13,440 bases of DNA from Candidatus Nealsoniibacteriota bacterium (GTDB lineage: Bacteria > Patescibacteriota > Minisyncoccia > Minisyncoccales > MHMH01), in assembly GCA_016186525.1 (NCBI GenBank), contig JACPLM010000006.1, positions 1 to 13,440 of the forward strand, written 5' to 3'. The notes beneath the pieces were generated by a model that was not told the origin of the DNA, did not search any database, and was given only the letters and a program-made list of their open reading frames with translations. A program made the translations under genes and the position numbers. Below are positions 6,049 to 13,128 of this stretch, one piece after another; positions within the stretch are counted from its first letter, which is position 1, and each line of letters begins with the position of its first letter.

Positions 6049-7119
6049 ATGATGTTTTCGCCTTTGAAGAAAAATACAAAGGAATGTTTTTTAGCTTTAG
6101 ATATAGGGACAGAAGCCGTTAAGGCTTTGGTTTTTGAAAAAGACAATCAAGCATATTCTATTTTAGGAAGCGCCTTGCAATATTTTGACGAATTAAAGCC
6201 GTTTAACAACGATAAAGTTATATTTCAAGCGGGAGAAGAGGCGATTAAGGAATCCAGAGAAAGCCCAAAATATTTATTGGCCAGCCTGCCGCCGAATCTT
6301 TTAAGAAATAAGGTTGACCTTCGGGTTATTATCCGCGAATCGCCGAAAGAGGAAATTAGCAAGAAAGAAGAACAAGATATTTTAGGGCGCGTATTTGAAG
6401 AAACTAAAAAAGCCATATCCCATTCTCCGAAAGACCTCCAGTTTATTAATCTTGAAATTTTAGGAATAAAAATTGACGGTTATGAAGTCCCCGGGCTTAA
6501 GGGATATAGCGGCGAAAAAGCAGAGTTTAAAATTTTGGCGAGTTTTTTGCCAAAAGAGCAGTTCGATAATTTCAATAAAGTTTTAAGCTCCTTTGATTTA
6601 AAATCATTAAAGATAGTTAATCCCATTAATAATCTGGGCGGCATCGCGGGAATAAATAACGGGGTTTTTATTGATATCGGAGGGAGGTTCACCAATATTT
6701 GCGTGATGAGAAATGGCAAAATTGAAATGGTCGAGGGGTTTGAGATGGGGGGGAGGGATTTCTCCAGGGTTTTTTCTCAAAATTTAGGGATGCTGGAGGG
6801 CGAAGCAAGAATGTTTAAAGAAAAATATTCTTTAGGAGAATTAGCCGAGCAAACCCGGGATAAAATTAAAGAAATGTTGGCATCTTCGGTTCAAGAATGG
6901 CAGTCGCAGTTTGGCTTAAAACTTAAAAATTTAAAAGGATCTCTTCCTTATGACTTTTTTCTTTTTGGCGGCGGCAGTTTGCTGCCGGGGCTCATGGAGG
7001 GGACGGGAGCTGCGAAAGTAAAAATTATTTATCCGCAAGATATCAAAAATATTATTGACAATACTCATCGCGTAAATAGTCCCCAATATATTAATTCTAT
7101 TTTACTTATTCATGGTTAA
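6049..7119 (+). CDS. FtsA/PilM-like actin-fold ATPase
   Basis: Actin-like ATPase of the FtsA/PilM type, 356 aa. Phosphate-1 motif LALDIGTEAVKALVFE lies near residues 15-30, phosphate-2 motif GVFIDIGGRFTNICVMRNGKI near 204-224 followed by MGGRDFS, and the adenosine motif FFLFGGGSLLPGL near 303-315. Such proteins bind ATP at the inner membrane face; PilM docks type IV pilus assembly proteins and FtsA anchors FtsZ. I cannot choose between the roles: no pilN/pilO or ftsZ is visible. The downstream gene overlaps by 8 nt and encodes a single-pass membrane protein, so the two products probably act together. ATG at 6049 or 6052. A TATAAT at 6039-6044 has no good -35 partner and would give an almost leaderless mRNA. 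Confidence 0.8.
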   Translation: MMFSPLKKNTKECFLALDIGTEAVKALVFEKDNQAYSILGSALQYFDELKPFNNDKVIFQAGEEAIKESRESPKYLLASLPPNLLRNKVDLRVIIRESPKEEISKKEEQDILGRVFEETKKAISHSPKDLQFINLEILGIKIDGYEVPGLKGYSGEKAEFKILASFLPKEQFDNFNKVLSSFDLKSLKIVNPINNLGGIAGINNGVFIDIGGRFTNICVMRNGKIEMVEGFEMGGRDFSRVFSQNLGMLEGEARMFKEKYSLGELAEQTRDKIKEMLASSVQEWQSQFGLKLKNLKGSLPYDFFLFGGGSLLPGLMEGTGAAKVKIIYPQDIKNIIDNTHRVNSPQYINSILLIHG

Positions 7120-8356
7120 AAGAAAAATTTTTGACATTACTCCTCATCAGCAAACAGATCTGCGAAAAAGCGCCTCCCGCAAGAAGCCAGCCGCGAGTGG
7201 AGAATTAACTGATCTCGGAAGAAAAAAAATTATTCTGCTTTTTGTCGGCTTGTGTTTATTCGCAGGGTTAGCTTTAAGCTATTTTTTGATTCCGCCGAAA
7301 GCCGATATAGAAATATGGCCAAAAAAAGAGAATAAAAATGAGAGAGTGGCAGTGACGGTGGCCGCGAGCCCCAAAAACGGCAATTATATTCCCGGCAAGA
7401 TCGTGGAATCAGAAAAAATTGTTTCCGGAAATTTTTCCGCCCAAGGAACAATATTAAAAGTAACTAAGGCTCAGGGCACAATCCGCATCTATAATAATTA
7501 TTCTACGGCTGTTCAGCCGTTATTGGCTAACACTCGTTTCGTTTCAGACGACGGAAAATTATTCCGGACTGCCAGCAGAGTGGTGATCCCCGGAGCAAGT
7601 TATTCAGGATCCAAACTTGTACCCGGTTTTATCGATGCAAAAGTAGCGGCAGATCAAGCAGGGGAAGAATACAATATTGATCCCTCCACTTTTTCCATTC
7701 CCGGATTTGCCGGCACGCCCAAATACACCGCCTTTTATGCTAAGTCCGCAGAACCGATGTCAGGCGGCCTGAAAGCAGAAGTTTTCCAAATAACAGATGA
7801 GGATTTGGAAAGCGCTAAGAAAAGTCTTATTGAAAAGGCCGTTTTAGAAAGCAAAACAGCTGTTAATGATGCGGTTTCCGGCGAGCCGTATATAATTATT
7901 AATGAAGCGATTTCCAGCAAAGCAGTTGATTTTACATCTTCTGCTAAAGCCGGAGATGAGGTAAAAGATTTTTCCGCGCAAATCAAATCATCGGTTAATG
8001 CTTTAGTTTTTAAAGAAGCGGACTTAAGATTTTTTGCGGGCAATTACATAAAGAGCAAGATTGCCCCCGGAGAAAACTTTATAGACAGTTCTCTTAAAAT
8101 AGAGTATGTTTTAAAAGGTGTTCATCTGGATAAAGGCGAGATAAATTTAGAATTAACGATTTCCGGGCAAACCCACTCCTTGCAGGAAGCCAATGCGATA
8201 AAAGAGCTGGTTCAGAACAAGAGCGTAGAAGAAGTCGAAGAGATTATTAAAGGATTTCCGCAGATAGAAAAATCCCGGATTAAATTCTGGCCTTTCTGGG
8301 TGAGATTTGCGCCGGAAGATTTAGACAGGATCAAAATCACCCTGCTTCTTGACTAA
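7112..8356 (+). CDS. Membrane-anchored protein with baseplate-J-like domain
   Basis: A 414-aa protein with a charged, probably cytosolic N-terminus (residues 1-38), one transmembrane helix (about 39-60, KKIILLFVGLCLFAGLALSYF) and a long exported domain. Residues about 115-215 resemble the baseplate J/gp47 beta-rich fold: a leading GT, a TRFVSDDGKLFRT strand, then VVIPG, an A.QAGEEYNI-type turn and a small C-terminal strand. The rest alternates helix and strand without motifs that I recognise. Function is unknown. The 8-nt overlap with the FtsA/PilM-like gene suggests a membrane complex in which the ATPase binds its short cytosolic tail. No phage gene is nearby, so the baseplate resemblance likely marks a shared fold, not a prophage. 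The last codons overlap the infA promoter. Confidence 0.7.
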   Translation: MVKRKIFDITPHQQTDLRKSASRKKPAASGELTDLGRKKIILLFVGLCLFAGLALSYFLIPPKADIEIWPKKENKNERVAVTVAASPKNGNYIPGKIVESEKIVSGNFSAQGTILKVTKAQGTIRIYNNYSTAVQPLLANTRFVSDDGKLFRTASRVVIPGASYSGSKLVPGFIDAKVAADQAGEEYNIDPSTFSIPGFAGTPKYTAFYAKSAEPMSGGLKAEVFQITDEDLESAKKSLIEKAVLESKTAVNDAVSGEPYIIINEAISSKAVDFTSSAKAGDEVKDFSAQIKSSVNALVFKEADLRFFAGNYIKSKIAPGENFIDSSLKIEYVLKGVHLDKGEINLELTISGQTHSLQEANAIKELVQNKSVEEVEEIIKGFPQIEKSRIKFWPFWVRFAPEDLDRIKITLLLD

Positions 8357-8377
8357 TTTTATTGATTCTGATATCAT
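8349..8377 (+). promoter_or_regulatory. Promoter of the infA-rplQ operon
   Basis: TTGACT (8349-8354) and TATCAT (8372-8377) are 17 nt apart; each differs from consensus by one or two bases. The -35 lies over the last codons of the upstream gene. The expected start is near 8384, leaving a leader of about 9 nt before the infA ATG. Confidence 0.6.
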
Positions 8378-8392
8378 AAATACTTGTATCTA

Positions 8393-8617
8393 ATGGAAAG
8401 CCCCAATAAGAAGACTTTTAAAAGAACAGGCCAAGTTTTAGAGGCCCTTCCCAGCGCTCATTTTAAGGTGCGTCTTGACGATGGAAACGAGATAATCGCT
8501 CATTTAGCCGGCAAACTTAGGATGTTTAAGATTAAAATATTGCCTGGCGATATCGTTCAGGTTGAAATGACGCCTTACGATGACAAGCGGGGGAGAATTG
8601 TATATAGAGGAAGATAA
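8393..8617 (+). CDS. infA: Translation initiation factor IF-1
   Basis: Small OB-fold factor that binds the 30S A-site during initiation. From ATG 8393 the product is 74 aa, close to the usual 72. The sequence shows the family pattern TGQVLEALPSAHFKVRLDDGNEIIAHLAGKLR followed by ILPGDIVQVEMTPYD..RGRIVYR. A TTG three codons upstream (8384) is also in frame but would coincide with the predicted transcription start, so the ATG is preferred. It is the first gene of an infA-rpmJ-rpsM-rpsK-rpsD-rpoA-rplQ run, the classical order, but secY, adk and map, which often precede it, are replaced here by an envelope gene pair. Confidence 0.96.
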   Translation: MESPNKKTFKRTGQVLEALPSAHFKVRLDDGNEIIAHLAGKLRMFKIKILPGDIVQVEMTPYDDKRGRIVYRGR

Positions 8618-8619
8618 TA

Positions 8620-8733
8620 ATGAAAGTTCAATCATCGGTTAAAATAATTTGTAAAGATTGTAAAATTGTGCGCCGAAGAGGGCGCGTTTATGTCATTTGT
8701 AAAAATCCCAAGCATAAGCAACGTCAAGGTTAA
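8620..8733 (+). CDS. rpmJ: Ribosomal protein bL36
   Basis: A 37-aa zinc-ribbon protein of the large subunit. The frame begins MKVQSSVKIICKDCKIVRRR and ends in the family KHKQRQG. Zinc ligands are Cys11, Cys14, Cys27 and the His of the PKHKQ segment, so this is the zinc-binding form. It starts 2 nt after infA. A GAGGA about 9 nt upstream, inside the last infA codons, is one of the few plausible Shine-Dalgarno motifs in the window. Confidence 0.95.
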   Translation: MKVQSSVKIICKDCKIVRRRGRVYVICKNPKHKQRQG

Positions 8734-8735
8734 CT

Positions 8736-9125
8736 ATGCCAAGAATAGCCGGGGTAATCATTCCCGATAACAAACAAATAGAGACAGCTTTGGGCTATAT
8801 CCACGGGATAGGCCGTTCTTTGAGCAAGAAAATTTTAACAGAAACGCAAATTAATCCTCGAACCAAGACATCTAAGCTTACCGCCGACGAAGTTAACAGG
8901 CTGAAAGAGGTGATTGAAAAAAATTACAAAATTGAAGGAGATTTGCGCAGGGAAAAAATGATGGCGATTAAGAGATTGAAAGATATCGGCGCTTGGAGGG
9001 GCTTGAGGCACATTAAGGGGTTGCCAGTAAGAGGGCAGAGAACTAAAACCAACACCAGAACGGTTAGGGGAAATACAAGAAAGACAGTTGGCTCGGGCAG
9101 GAAACCGGCAGCAGAAGCAACATAA
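8736..9125 (+). CDS. rpsM: Ribosomal protein uS13
   Basis: Small-subunit head protein contacting the P-site tRNA and the bridges to the 50S. The protein (129 aa) starts MPRIAGVIIP and carries the helix-two-turn-helix ALGYIHGIGRSLSKKIL, the central L.VIEKNYKIEGDLRRE segment, and the C-terminal RGLRHIKGLPVRGQRTKTNTRT signature. The basic tail ends in GRKPAAEAT. It starts 2 nt after rpmJ, preceded by a weak AAGG. Confidence 0.97.
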   Translation: MPRIAGVIIPDNKQIETALGYIHGIGRSLSKKILTETQINPRTKTSKLTADEVNRLKEVIEKNYKIEGDLRREKMMAIKRLKDIGAWRGLRHIKGLPVRGQRTKTNTRTVRGNTRKTVGSGRKPAAEAT

Positions 9126-9132
9126 ATAATTT

Positions 9133-9588
9133 ATGGGTAAGAAAAAAGTTATAAAACAAACTGAAGAAGAGTTGTTGAAGGAAGGGCAAAAAGCGGAATC
9201 TGCCGATAAGAAAGAATCCAAAGCCGAGGCTCCGTCCAGAAGAATTACTGAAGGCAAAGTTTACATTTCTTCCTCTTACAACAACACCATTATTACTTTG
9301 ACAGATAATCAGGGGAATGTTTTGGGTTGGGTTTCGGCTGGCGCCATTGGATTCAAGGGCGCGAGAAAAGCCACTCCATTTGCTGCTTCTAAAGTCGCTG
9401 AAGCTGTTTGGCAAATAATTCAGAAATTAGGAATTCAAAAATTATCAATCTTAGTAAAAGGCATTGGCGGAGGCAGGGAATCCGCCATAAGGTCGTTTAC
9501 GTCCAAGGGGCTTGATATTGTCTCAATTGCCGACATGACGCCGGTTCCTCACGACGGGCCTCGACCGCGAAAAGCGCGCAGAGTGTAA
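9133..9588 (+). CDS. rpsK: Ribosomal protein uS11
   Basis: Platform protein of the 30S subunit near the mRNA exit. The conserved domain (about residues 40-151) includes GKVYISSSYNNTIITLTD, the GWVSAGAIGFKGARKATPFAA motif and the C-terminal DMTPVPHDGPRPRKARRV. The first 35-40 residues are a Lys/Glu-rich extension (EEELLKEGQKAESADKKES) somewhat longer than in most bacteria and probably disordered. It starts 7 nt after rpsM. No Shine-Dalgarno is seen. Confidence 0.97.
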   Translation: MGKKKVIKQTEEELLKEGQKAESADKKESKAEAPSRRITEGKVYISSSYNNTIITLTDNQGNVLGWVSAGAIGFKGARKATPFAASKVAEAVWQIIQKLGIQKLSILVKGIGGGRESAIRSFTSKGLDIVSIADMTPVPHDGPRPRKARRV

Positions 9589-9594
9589 AAATTA

Positions 9595-10227
9595 ATGAAA
9601 ACAGATAATTGTTCAATTTGTCGTCGATCTGGCATGAAGCTGTTTCTCAAGGGAGACAGGTGCCTTTCGCCTAAATGCGCAATAGTCAAAAGATCTTATC
9701 CGCCTGGGCAGAAAAAAGCAAAAAGACGCCGTTCCGTGCTTTCTGAATTCGGTAAAGAATTAAGAGAAAAACAAAATCTTAAAAACTGGTATAATCTAAG
9801 CGAGAGCCAATTCAGCAATTACGTTAAAGGAATTTTGAAGAAAAGCGGCAAAATCGAAGATACCGCGACTATGCTTATCCAGCAGTTGGAAACTCGTTTT
9901 GACAATGTGATTTTTAGATTGGGCTTTGCTTCTTCCCATTCCCAGGCAAGACAGTTCGTGGGCCACGGGCATTTCACAGTCAATGGCAGAACCGTAAACA
10001 TTCCCTCCCATCATCTTAAAGTGGGAGACAAGATCGGTGTTCGGCTTGCTTCCAAGAAGAAGAAATTGTTCGAGAATATTGCAGTAATTTTAAAGAAACG
10101 CAAGCCCGCCAGCTGGTTGAAATTAGATGCAGAAAAATTAGAAGCAGAAGTGATAGGCCTTCCGACTATGGAAGACGCAGCTCCAATAGCTGAGATTTCT
10201 TCAATCTTTGAGTACTATTCGCGCTAA
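9595..10227 (+). CDS. rpsD: Ribosomal protein uS4
   Basis: Primary 16S rRNA-binding protein that starts assembly of the 30S body. It has the zinc-binding N-terminus (Cys6, Cys9, Cys23, Cys28) of C+ type S4 proteins, then RRSVLSEFGKELREKQ and the S4 RNA-binding domain (TRFDNVIFRLGFASSHSQARQFVGHGHFTVNGRTVNIPSH..KVGD, about residues 100-145). The C-terminus ends IFEYYSR, as usual. At 210 aa it has normal length. It follows rpsK by 6 nt. Its last codons contain the -35 hexamer of a likely rpoA promoter. Confidence 0.97.
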   Translation: MKTDNCSICRRSGMKLFLKGDRCLSPKCAIVKRSYPPGQKKAKRRRSVLSEFGKELREKQNLKNWYNLSESQFSNYVKGILKKSGKIEDTATMLIQQLETRFDNVIFRLGFASSHSQARQFVGHGHFTVNGRTVNIPSHHLKVGDKIGVRLASKKKKLFENIAVILKKRKPASWLKLDAEKLEAEVIGLPTMEDAAPIAEISSIFEYYSR

Positions 10228-10236
10228 AATTATAAT
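10208..10236 (+). promoter_or_regulatory. Probable internal promoter for rpoA
   Basis: TTGAGT (10208-10213) and a perfect TATAAT (10231-10236) with a 17-nt spacer. The -35 lies in the end of rpsD. The remaining 38-nt spacer is almost pure A/T. A start near 10243 would give rpoA and rplQ extra transcription. The A/T richness of the spacer raises the chance of a fortuitous -10. Confidence 0.5.
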
Positions 10237-10265
10237 TATTTATTATTAATTATTATTTATAAAAT

Positions 10266-11045
10266 ATGATTCCAATGCCATCGCAACCTAAAATCATTGA
10301 AAAAAAAGATAATTTAGCTGTTTTTGAAATAGAGGGGCTTTGGCCTGGATATGGAGTAACCATAGGGAATTCCCTTCGCCGGGTTTTACTTTCTTCTCTG
10401 CAGGGAGCTGCTATCACCCAAGTTAAAATTAAAGGAGTCCAGCATGAATTTTCTACTATTCCCGGCGTTTTGGAGGATGTAGTTACAATTCTGCTCAATT
10501 TAAAACAATTGCGATTTAAGCTCCATTCTGAAGAACCGCAAAGAATAAGGCTTTTAGTAAAAGGCGAAAAAGAAGCCTTAGGTTCAAGCTTTGACCTGCC
10601 TTCCCAAGTGGAATTAATGAATAAAGAATCGCATATAGCTACAGTTACTGATAAAAAAACAGAGCTTGATATTGAAGTTTTAATTGAAAAAGGCATGGGA
10701 TACGAGCCAGTTGAATCAAGAAAAAAGAGCAAACTGGAAATTGGCACTATTGCCGTAGACGCTATTTTCACTCCGGTAAGGAAAGTCAGCTACAGAGTGG
10801 AAAGCATGCGGGTGGGTGAAAGAACCGATTTTGACCGTTTATTGCTTGAGCTGGAAACAGACGGCACAATTACCCCGGAAGAGGCGATTTCCCATACTTC
10901 AGAGATTCTGGTAAGCCATTTTGCTTTAATCGGCGGAGCTTTCGTGCCGCCTATCGGAGCTGCTCCGGGGAAAGAAGAAAAAAGTATCGTCGTAAAATCT
11001 AAAAAGAAACATGAGAAAAAGAAAACAGGGAAGAAAACTAAGTAG
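10266..11045 (+). CDS. rpoA: RNA polymerase alpha subunit lacking the C-terminal domain
   Basis: Alpha subunit, the dimer scaffold for assembly of beta and beta'. The N-terminal domain is complete: EGLWPGYGVTIGNSLRRVLLSSLQGAAIT, the HEFSTIPGVLEDVVTILLNLKQ dimer and beta contacts, the inserted subdomain, and RVGERTDFDRLLLELETDGTITPEEAI near residues 185-215. After about residue 235 the protein turns into a short Ser/Lys-rich tail (SKKKHEKKKTGKKTK) and stops at 259 aa. The helix-hairpin-helix C-terminal domain, which normally binds UP elements and activators, is missing (E. coli alpha is 329 aa). The last 35 nt overlap the start of rplQ in another frame, and that overlap encodes the basic tail. 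No Shine-Dalgarno is seen. Confidence 0.96.
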   Translation: MIPMPSQPKIIEKKDNLAVFEIEGLWPGYGVTIGNSLRRVLLSSLQGAAITQVKIKGVQHEFSTIPGVLEDVVTILLNLKQLRFKLHSEEPQRIRLLVKGEKEALGSSFDLPSQVELMNKESHIATVTDKKTELDIEVLIEKGMGYEPVESRKKSKLEIGTIAVDAIFTPVRKVSYRVESMRVGERTDFDRLLLELETDGTITPEEAISHTSEILVSHFALIGGAFVPPIGAAPGKEEKSIVVKSKKKHEKKKTGKKTK

Positions 11046-11361
11046 GAAAATAGGCCCGAGAAAAGCATTATTAAAGGCGCTGGCCAGCGCGCTCGTTTTG
11101 CACGAAAAAATTAAGACTACGGAAGCCAAGGCGAAGGAATTATCCCGTTTTGCCGAAAAGTTCATAACTCATTCTAAAAAAGGAGATTTGGCCTCAAGAA
11201 GGATGCTGGCAAGGTTTTTTTCTCAGCAAATAGTGAAAAAATTCATTGACGAATTGGGCCCAAGGTATAAAGACAGGCCGGGCGGATATACTAGGATTAT
11301 AAGATTGGGGCAAAGAAAATCGGACGGCGCCAAAATGGCAATAATAGAGCTTGTTAGGTAA
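11011..11361 (+). CDS. rplQ: Ribosomal protein bL17
   Basis: Large-subunit protein near the polypeptide exit tunnel. The 116-aa product has the family start MRKRKQGRKLSRKIGPRKALLKALASALVLHEKI.TTEAKAKELSRFAEKFIT and ends RIIRLGQRKSDGAKMAIIELV. Choosing ATG 11011 is required by the conserved N-terminus, so the 35-nt overlap with rpoA is real. This is the last gene of the classical alpha operon; an AT-rich repeat-like spacer follows. Confidence 0.97.
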   Translation: MRKRKQGRKLSRKIGPRKALLKALASALVLHEKIKTTEAKAKELSRFAEKFITHSKKGDLASRRMLARFFSQQIVKKFIDELGPRYKDRPGGYTRIIRLGQRKSDGAKMAIIELVR

Positions 11362-11478
11362 ATTTACAATTTCCAATAACCAATTTTCAATGAATTTTCA
11401 AATAGCGAATTTCCAAACAGGTTTGAAAATTAAAAAATTGGAACTTGATTGAAAATTGATAATTGATAATTGAAAATT
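11362..11478 (+). repeat. AT-rich inverted repeat spacer between rplQ and rplM
   Basis: This spacer is built of TTGAAAATTG, TTGATAATTG and CAATTTTCAA units. CAATTTTCAAT (11381-11391) is an exact reverse complement of 11448-11458. A smaller imperfect hairpin lies at about 11409-11431 (AAATTTCCAAAC against GTTTGAAAATT). The same unit type occurs inside tpiA. No clear terminator U-run or sigma70 promoter was found, so transcription may continue into rplM. Confidence 0.65.
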
Positions 11479-11826
11479 ATGCAAAGAAAAACACATACAA
11501 TAGACGCCGCAGGTAGAATATTAGGGAGATTGGCCGTAGAAATTTCTCTGCTTTTGCGCGGCAAAAATAAACCTGATTTTGCTCCATATAAAGATGGCGG
11601 CGATTTTGTCACGGTTAAAAATGTTGAAAAAATGCTAATTTCCGGCAAAAAAATGGAACAAAAAAAATATTATCGATATTCCGGGTATTCGAGCGGCCTG
11701 AAGGAAACTTCTTTGAAAGTAATGTTTAAGAAGAAACCGGGAGAAGTTTTAAGGACAGCGGTTTCGGGGATGATGCCTAAAAATAAATTAAGGGCTATGC
11801 AGATAAAAAGATTAAAATTTGAATAA
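11479..11826 (+). CDS. rplM: Ribosomal protein uL13
   Basis: Early-assembling large-subunit protein. The product from ATG 11479 is 115 aa and shows THTIDAAGRILGRLAVEISLLLRGK, the F.PYKDGGDFVTVKN segment, YYRYSGYSSGLKETSL and the GMMPKNKLRAMQIKRLKF signature. At 115 aa it ends soon after that signature; E. coli L13 (142 aa) has a longer C-terminus. An in-frame TTG lies three codons upstream (11470) within the repeat spacer, but the ATG fits the family better. The stop is followed after 1 nt by rpsI. Confidence 0.96.
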   Translation: MQRKTHTIDAAGRILGRLAVEISLLLRGKNKPDFAPYKDGGDFVTVKNVEKMLISGKKMEQKKYYRYSGYSSGLKETSLKVMFKKKPGEVLRTAVSGMMPKNKLRAMQIKRLKFE

Positions 11827-11827
11827 A

Positions 11828-12322
11828 ATGCCAGCAATTAAAAAACCTACAACTAGAAAAATAAAGAAAGCCGTTGAAGAGACGAGAAAACCCGTTAAAA
11901 AGCCGGAGGTCCAACCTTTAGAATCGGCCGGGGAGCATTATTTTGAAACAGTGGGCAGAAGAAAGACTTCCTCTGCCAGAATTAGGATTGCAATAAATGG
12001 CGATAAGGAAATTTTAGTTAACGACAAGCCCTACCAAGTTTATTTCCCAACATTAGAAACCCAGGAGATTGTTCTTTCTCCGTTAAAACTGATGAGTTGT
12101 TTGGATAAGTTTAGGATTATAGCCAAAGTAAACGGAGGCGGGATGCATTCCCAGGCAGAAGCAGTTAGGCATGGCATAGCCAGGGCTTTGCTGCTTTTCA
12201 ACGCTGACTTCAGGAAACGCCTTAAAAAAGCAGGATACCTGACTAGAGATCCGAGAATGAGAGAGAGAAAGAAATTCGGCTTGAAGAGAGCCAGAAGGGC
12301 GCCTCAGTGGAGAAAGCGTTAG
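11828..12322 (+). CDS. rpsI: Ribosomal protein uS9
   Basis: Small-subunit head protein whose basic C-terminal tail reaches the P-site tRNA anticodon. The family domain begins at about residue 37 (HYFETVGRRKTSSARIRI) and runs through VNDKPYQVYFPT, KVNGGGMHSQAEAVRHGIARAL and LTRDPRMRERKKFGLKRARRAPQWRKR, ending in the required Lys-Arg. The first 36 residues are a basic, Pro/Lys-rich extension absent from E. coli S9. ATG 11828 is preferred over TTG 11819, which would overlap the rplM stop. A palindrome at 12329-12360 starts 7 nt after the stop. Confidence 0.96.
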   Translation: MPAIKKPTTRKIKKAVEETRKPVKKPEVQPLESAGEHYFETVGRRKTSSARIRIAINGDKEILVNDKPYQVYFPTLETQEIVLSPLKLMSCLDKFRIIAKVNGGGMHSQAEAVRHGIARALLLFNADFRKRLKKAGYLTRDPRMRERKKFGLKRARRAPQWRKR

Positions 12323-12328
12323 CAGCTT

Positions 12329-12366
12329 GAAACTAAGTTTCCAATTGGAAACTTAGTTTCTATTTT
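12329..12366 (+). terminator. Perfect 32-nt palindrome after rpsI, probable terminator
   Basis: Positions 12329-12344 and 12345-12360 are exact complements (arm GAAACTAAGTTTCCAA); TATTTTTC follows. Position and T-run fit an intrinsic terminator for rplM-rpsI, although the stem is A/T-rich. Such perfection also recalls the palindromes inside mnmA and alaS. The next ATG is only 9 nt away. Confidence 0.6.
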
Positions 12367-12369
12367 TCT

Positions 12370-13044
12370 ATGCTCAAAGAACTCATAGACCAATTTTATT
12401 TGGACAGGCAGAGGGATAGAGAGCAGACTCATTTTTATGTTACGGACGCTGGCAAATGCGGCAGGGCCCTTTTTTTTAAATTTAAGAACGCGCCCCGCAA
12501 GGAAATGGAAGCCAGCGTTTTGAGACTGTTCGACCACGGCGACCATATTCATCAGCTCATAATGAAGCCGCTTTTAAGCGTAAGAGACGTCCACGTGGTG
12601 GCTTCGGAAGTCAATATTCCTCCGCAGGAAATAATCTCGGGGAGATCCGATGCTATCATCAGCGACGGGAAAGATTTGTATGTTTTGGATATTAAAAGCA
12701 TGAACAGCATGATTTTTGACAAAATGACTGCGCCCAAGGAAGAAAATATTGACCAGCTTCAACTTTATCTTCATTATTTCAAGGTGCCAAAAGGCATTCT
12801 TTTGTATGTTAATAAGAATACTTTGGCCTTAAAGGAATTTTTGGTTGGATACAGCCAAGAGAGATCCTTAGCTCTTCTCGCCTCTCTTAACGAAACAAAA
12901 AAGAAAATTGACTCTGGCACAATTCCCGACAGGATTCAGAGCTACCCGGAAGACTGGCAATGCAGATATTGCCAGTTTAAGGCAATTTGCGGCACGGCAG
13001 GATCTGGAGAGTTAAAGTGGGACTCTTTTAAGGAGCCAGTTTAA
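12370..13044 (+). CDS. Cas4/RecB-like PD-(D/E)XK nuclease with Fe-S cysteines
   Basis: Predicted DNA nuclease. Motifs in order: Cys30 in DAGKCGRALFF, an HGDHIH segment (56-61), GRSD with Asp94, LDIKS with Asp107 and Lys109 (the D-x-K of the active site), the DQLQLYLHY helix (128-135), and CRYCQFKAIC with Cys198, Cys201 and Cys207. The 1+3 cysteines match the [4Fe-4S] cluster of Cas4 and AddB-type nucleases. No cas gene or CRISPR array is near, so a general repair role is more likely; a DNA glycosylase gene follows. The C-terminus is altered: a 64-bp tandem duplication shifts the frame so that the protein ends KEPV at 224 aa. Without it, the frame would read KEKIISSNK and stop at 13121-13123, just before the next gene. 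The catalytic parts are untouched. Confidence 0.85.
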   Translation: MLKELIDQFYLDRQRDREQTHFYVTDAGKCGRALFFKFKNAPRKEMEASVLRLFDHGDHIHQLIMKPLLSVRDVHVVASEVNIPPQEIISGRSDAIISDGKDLYVLDIKSMNSMIFDKMTAPKEENIDQLQLYLHYFKVPKGILLYVNKNTLALKEFLVGYSQERSLALLASLNETKKKIDSGTIPDRIQSYPEDWQCRYCQFKAICGTAGSGELKWDSFKEPV

Positions 13045-13099
13045 GGCAATTTGCGGCACGGCAGGATCTGGAGAGTTAAAGTGGGACTCTTTTAAGGAG
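12971..13099 (+). repeat. 64-bp tandem duplication at the nuclease 3' end
   Basis: Positions 12971-13035 recur exactly at 13035-13099 (period 64, sharing one G). The period is not a multiple of three, so the second copy is out of frame and the gene stops at 13042-13044. Identity is complete, which implies a very recent event or an assembly join error. Confidence 0.95.
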
Positions 13100-13128
13100 A
13101 AAATTATTTCTTCAAATAAATAAGTTTT

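Noticed and set aside
6972..6987. 6-bp hairpin CGGCAG/CTGCCG in the FtsA/PilM-like gene
   Set aside because: It falls in the conserved GGGSLLPG adenosine motif; codon choice explains it.
7112..8356. Prophage remnant suggested by the baseplate-J-like domain
   Set aside because: No other phage gene, a transmembrane anchor is present, and the flanking genes are housekeeping.
12370..13044. CRISPR-Cas locus suggested by the Cas4-like nuclease
   Set aside because: No repeat-spacer array and no cas1, cas2 or effector gene in the window.
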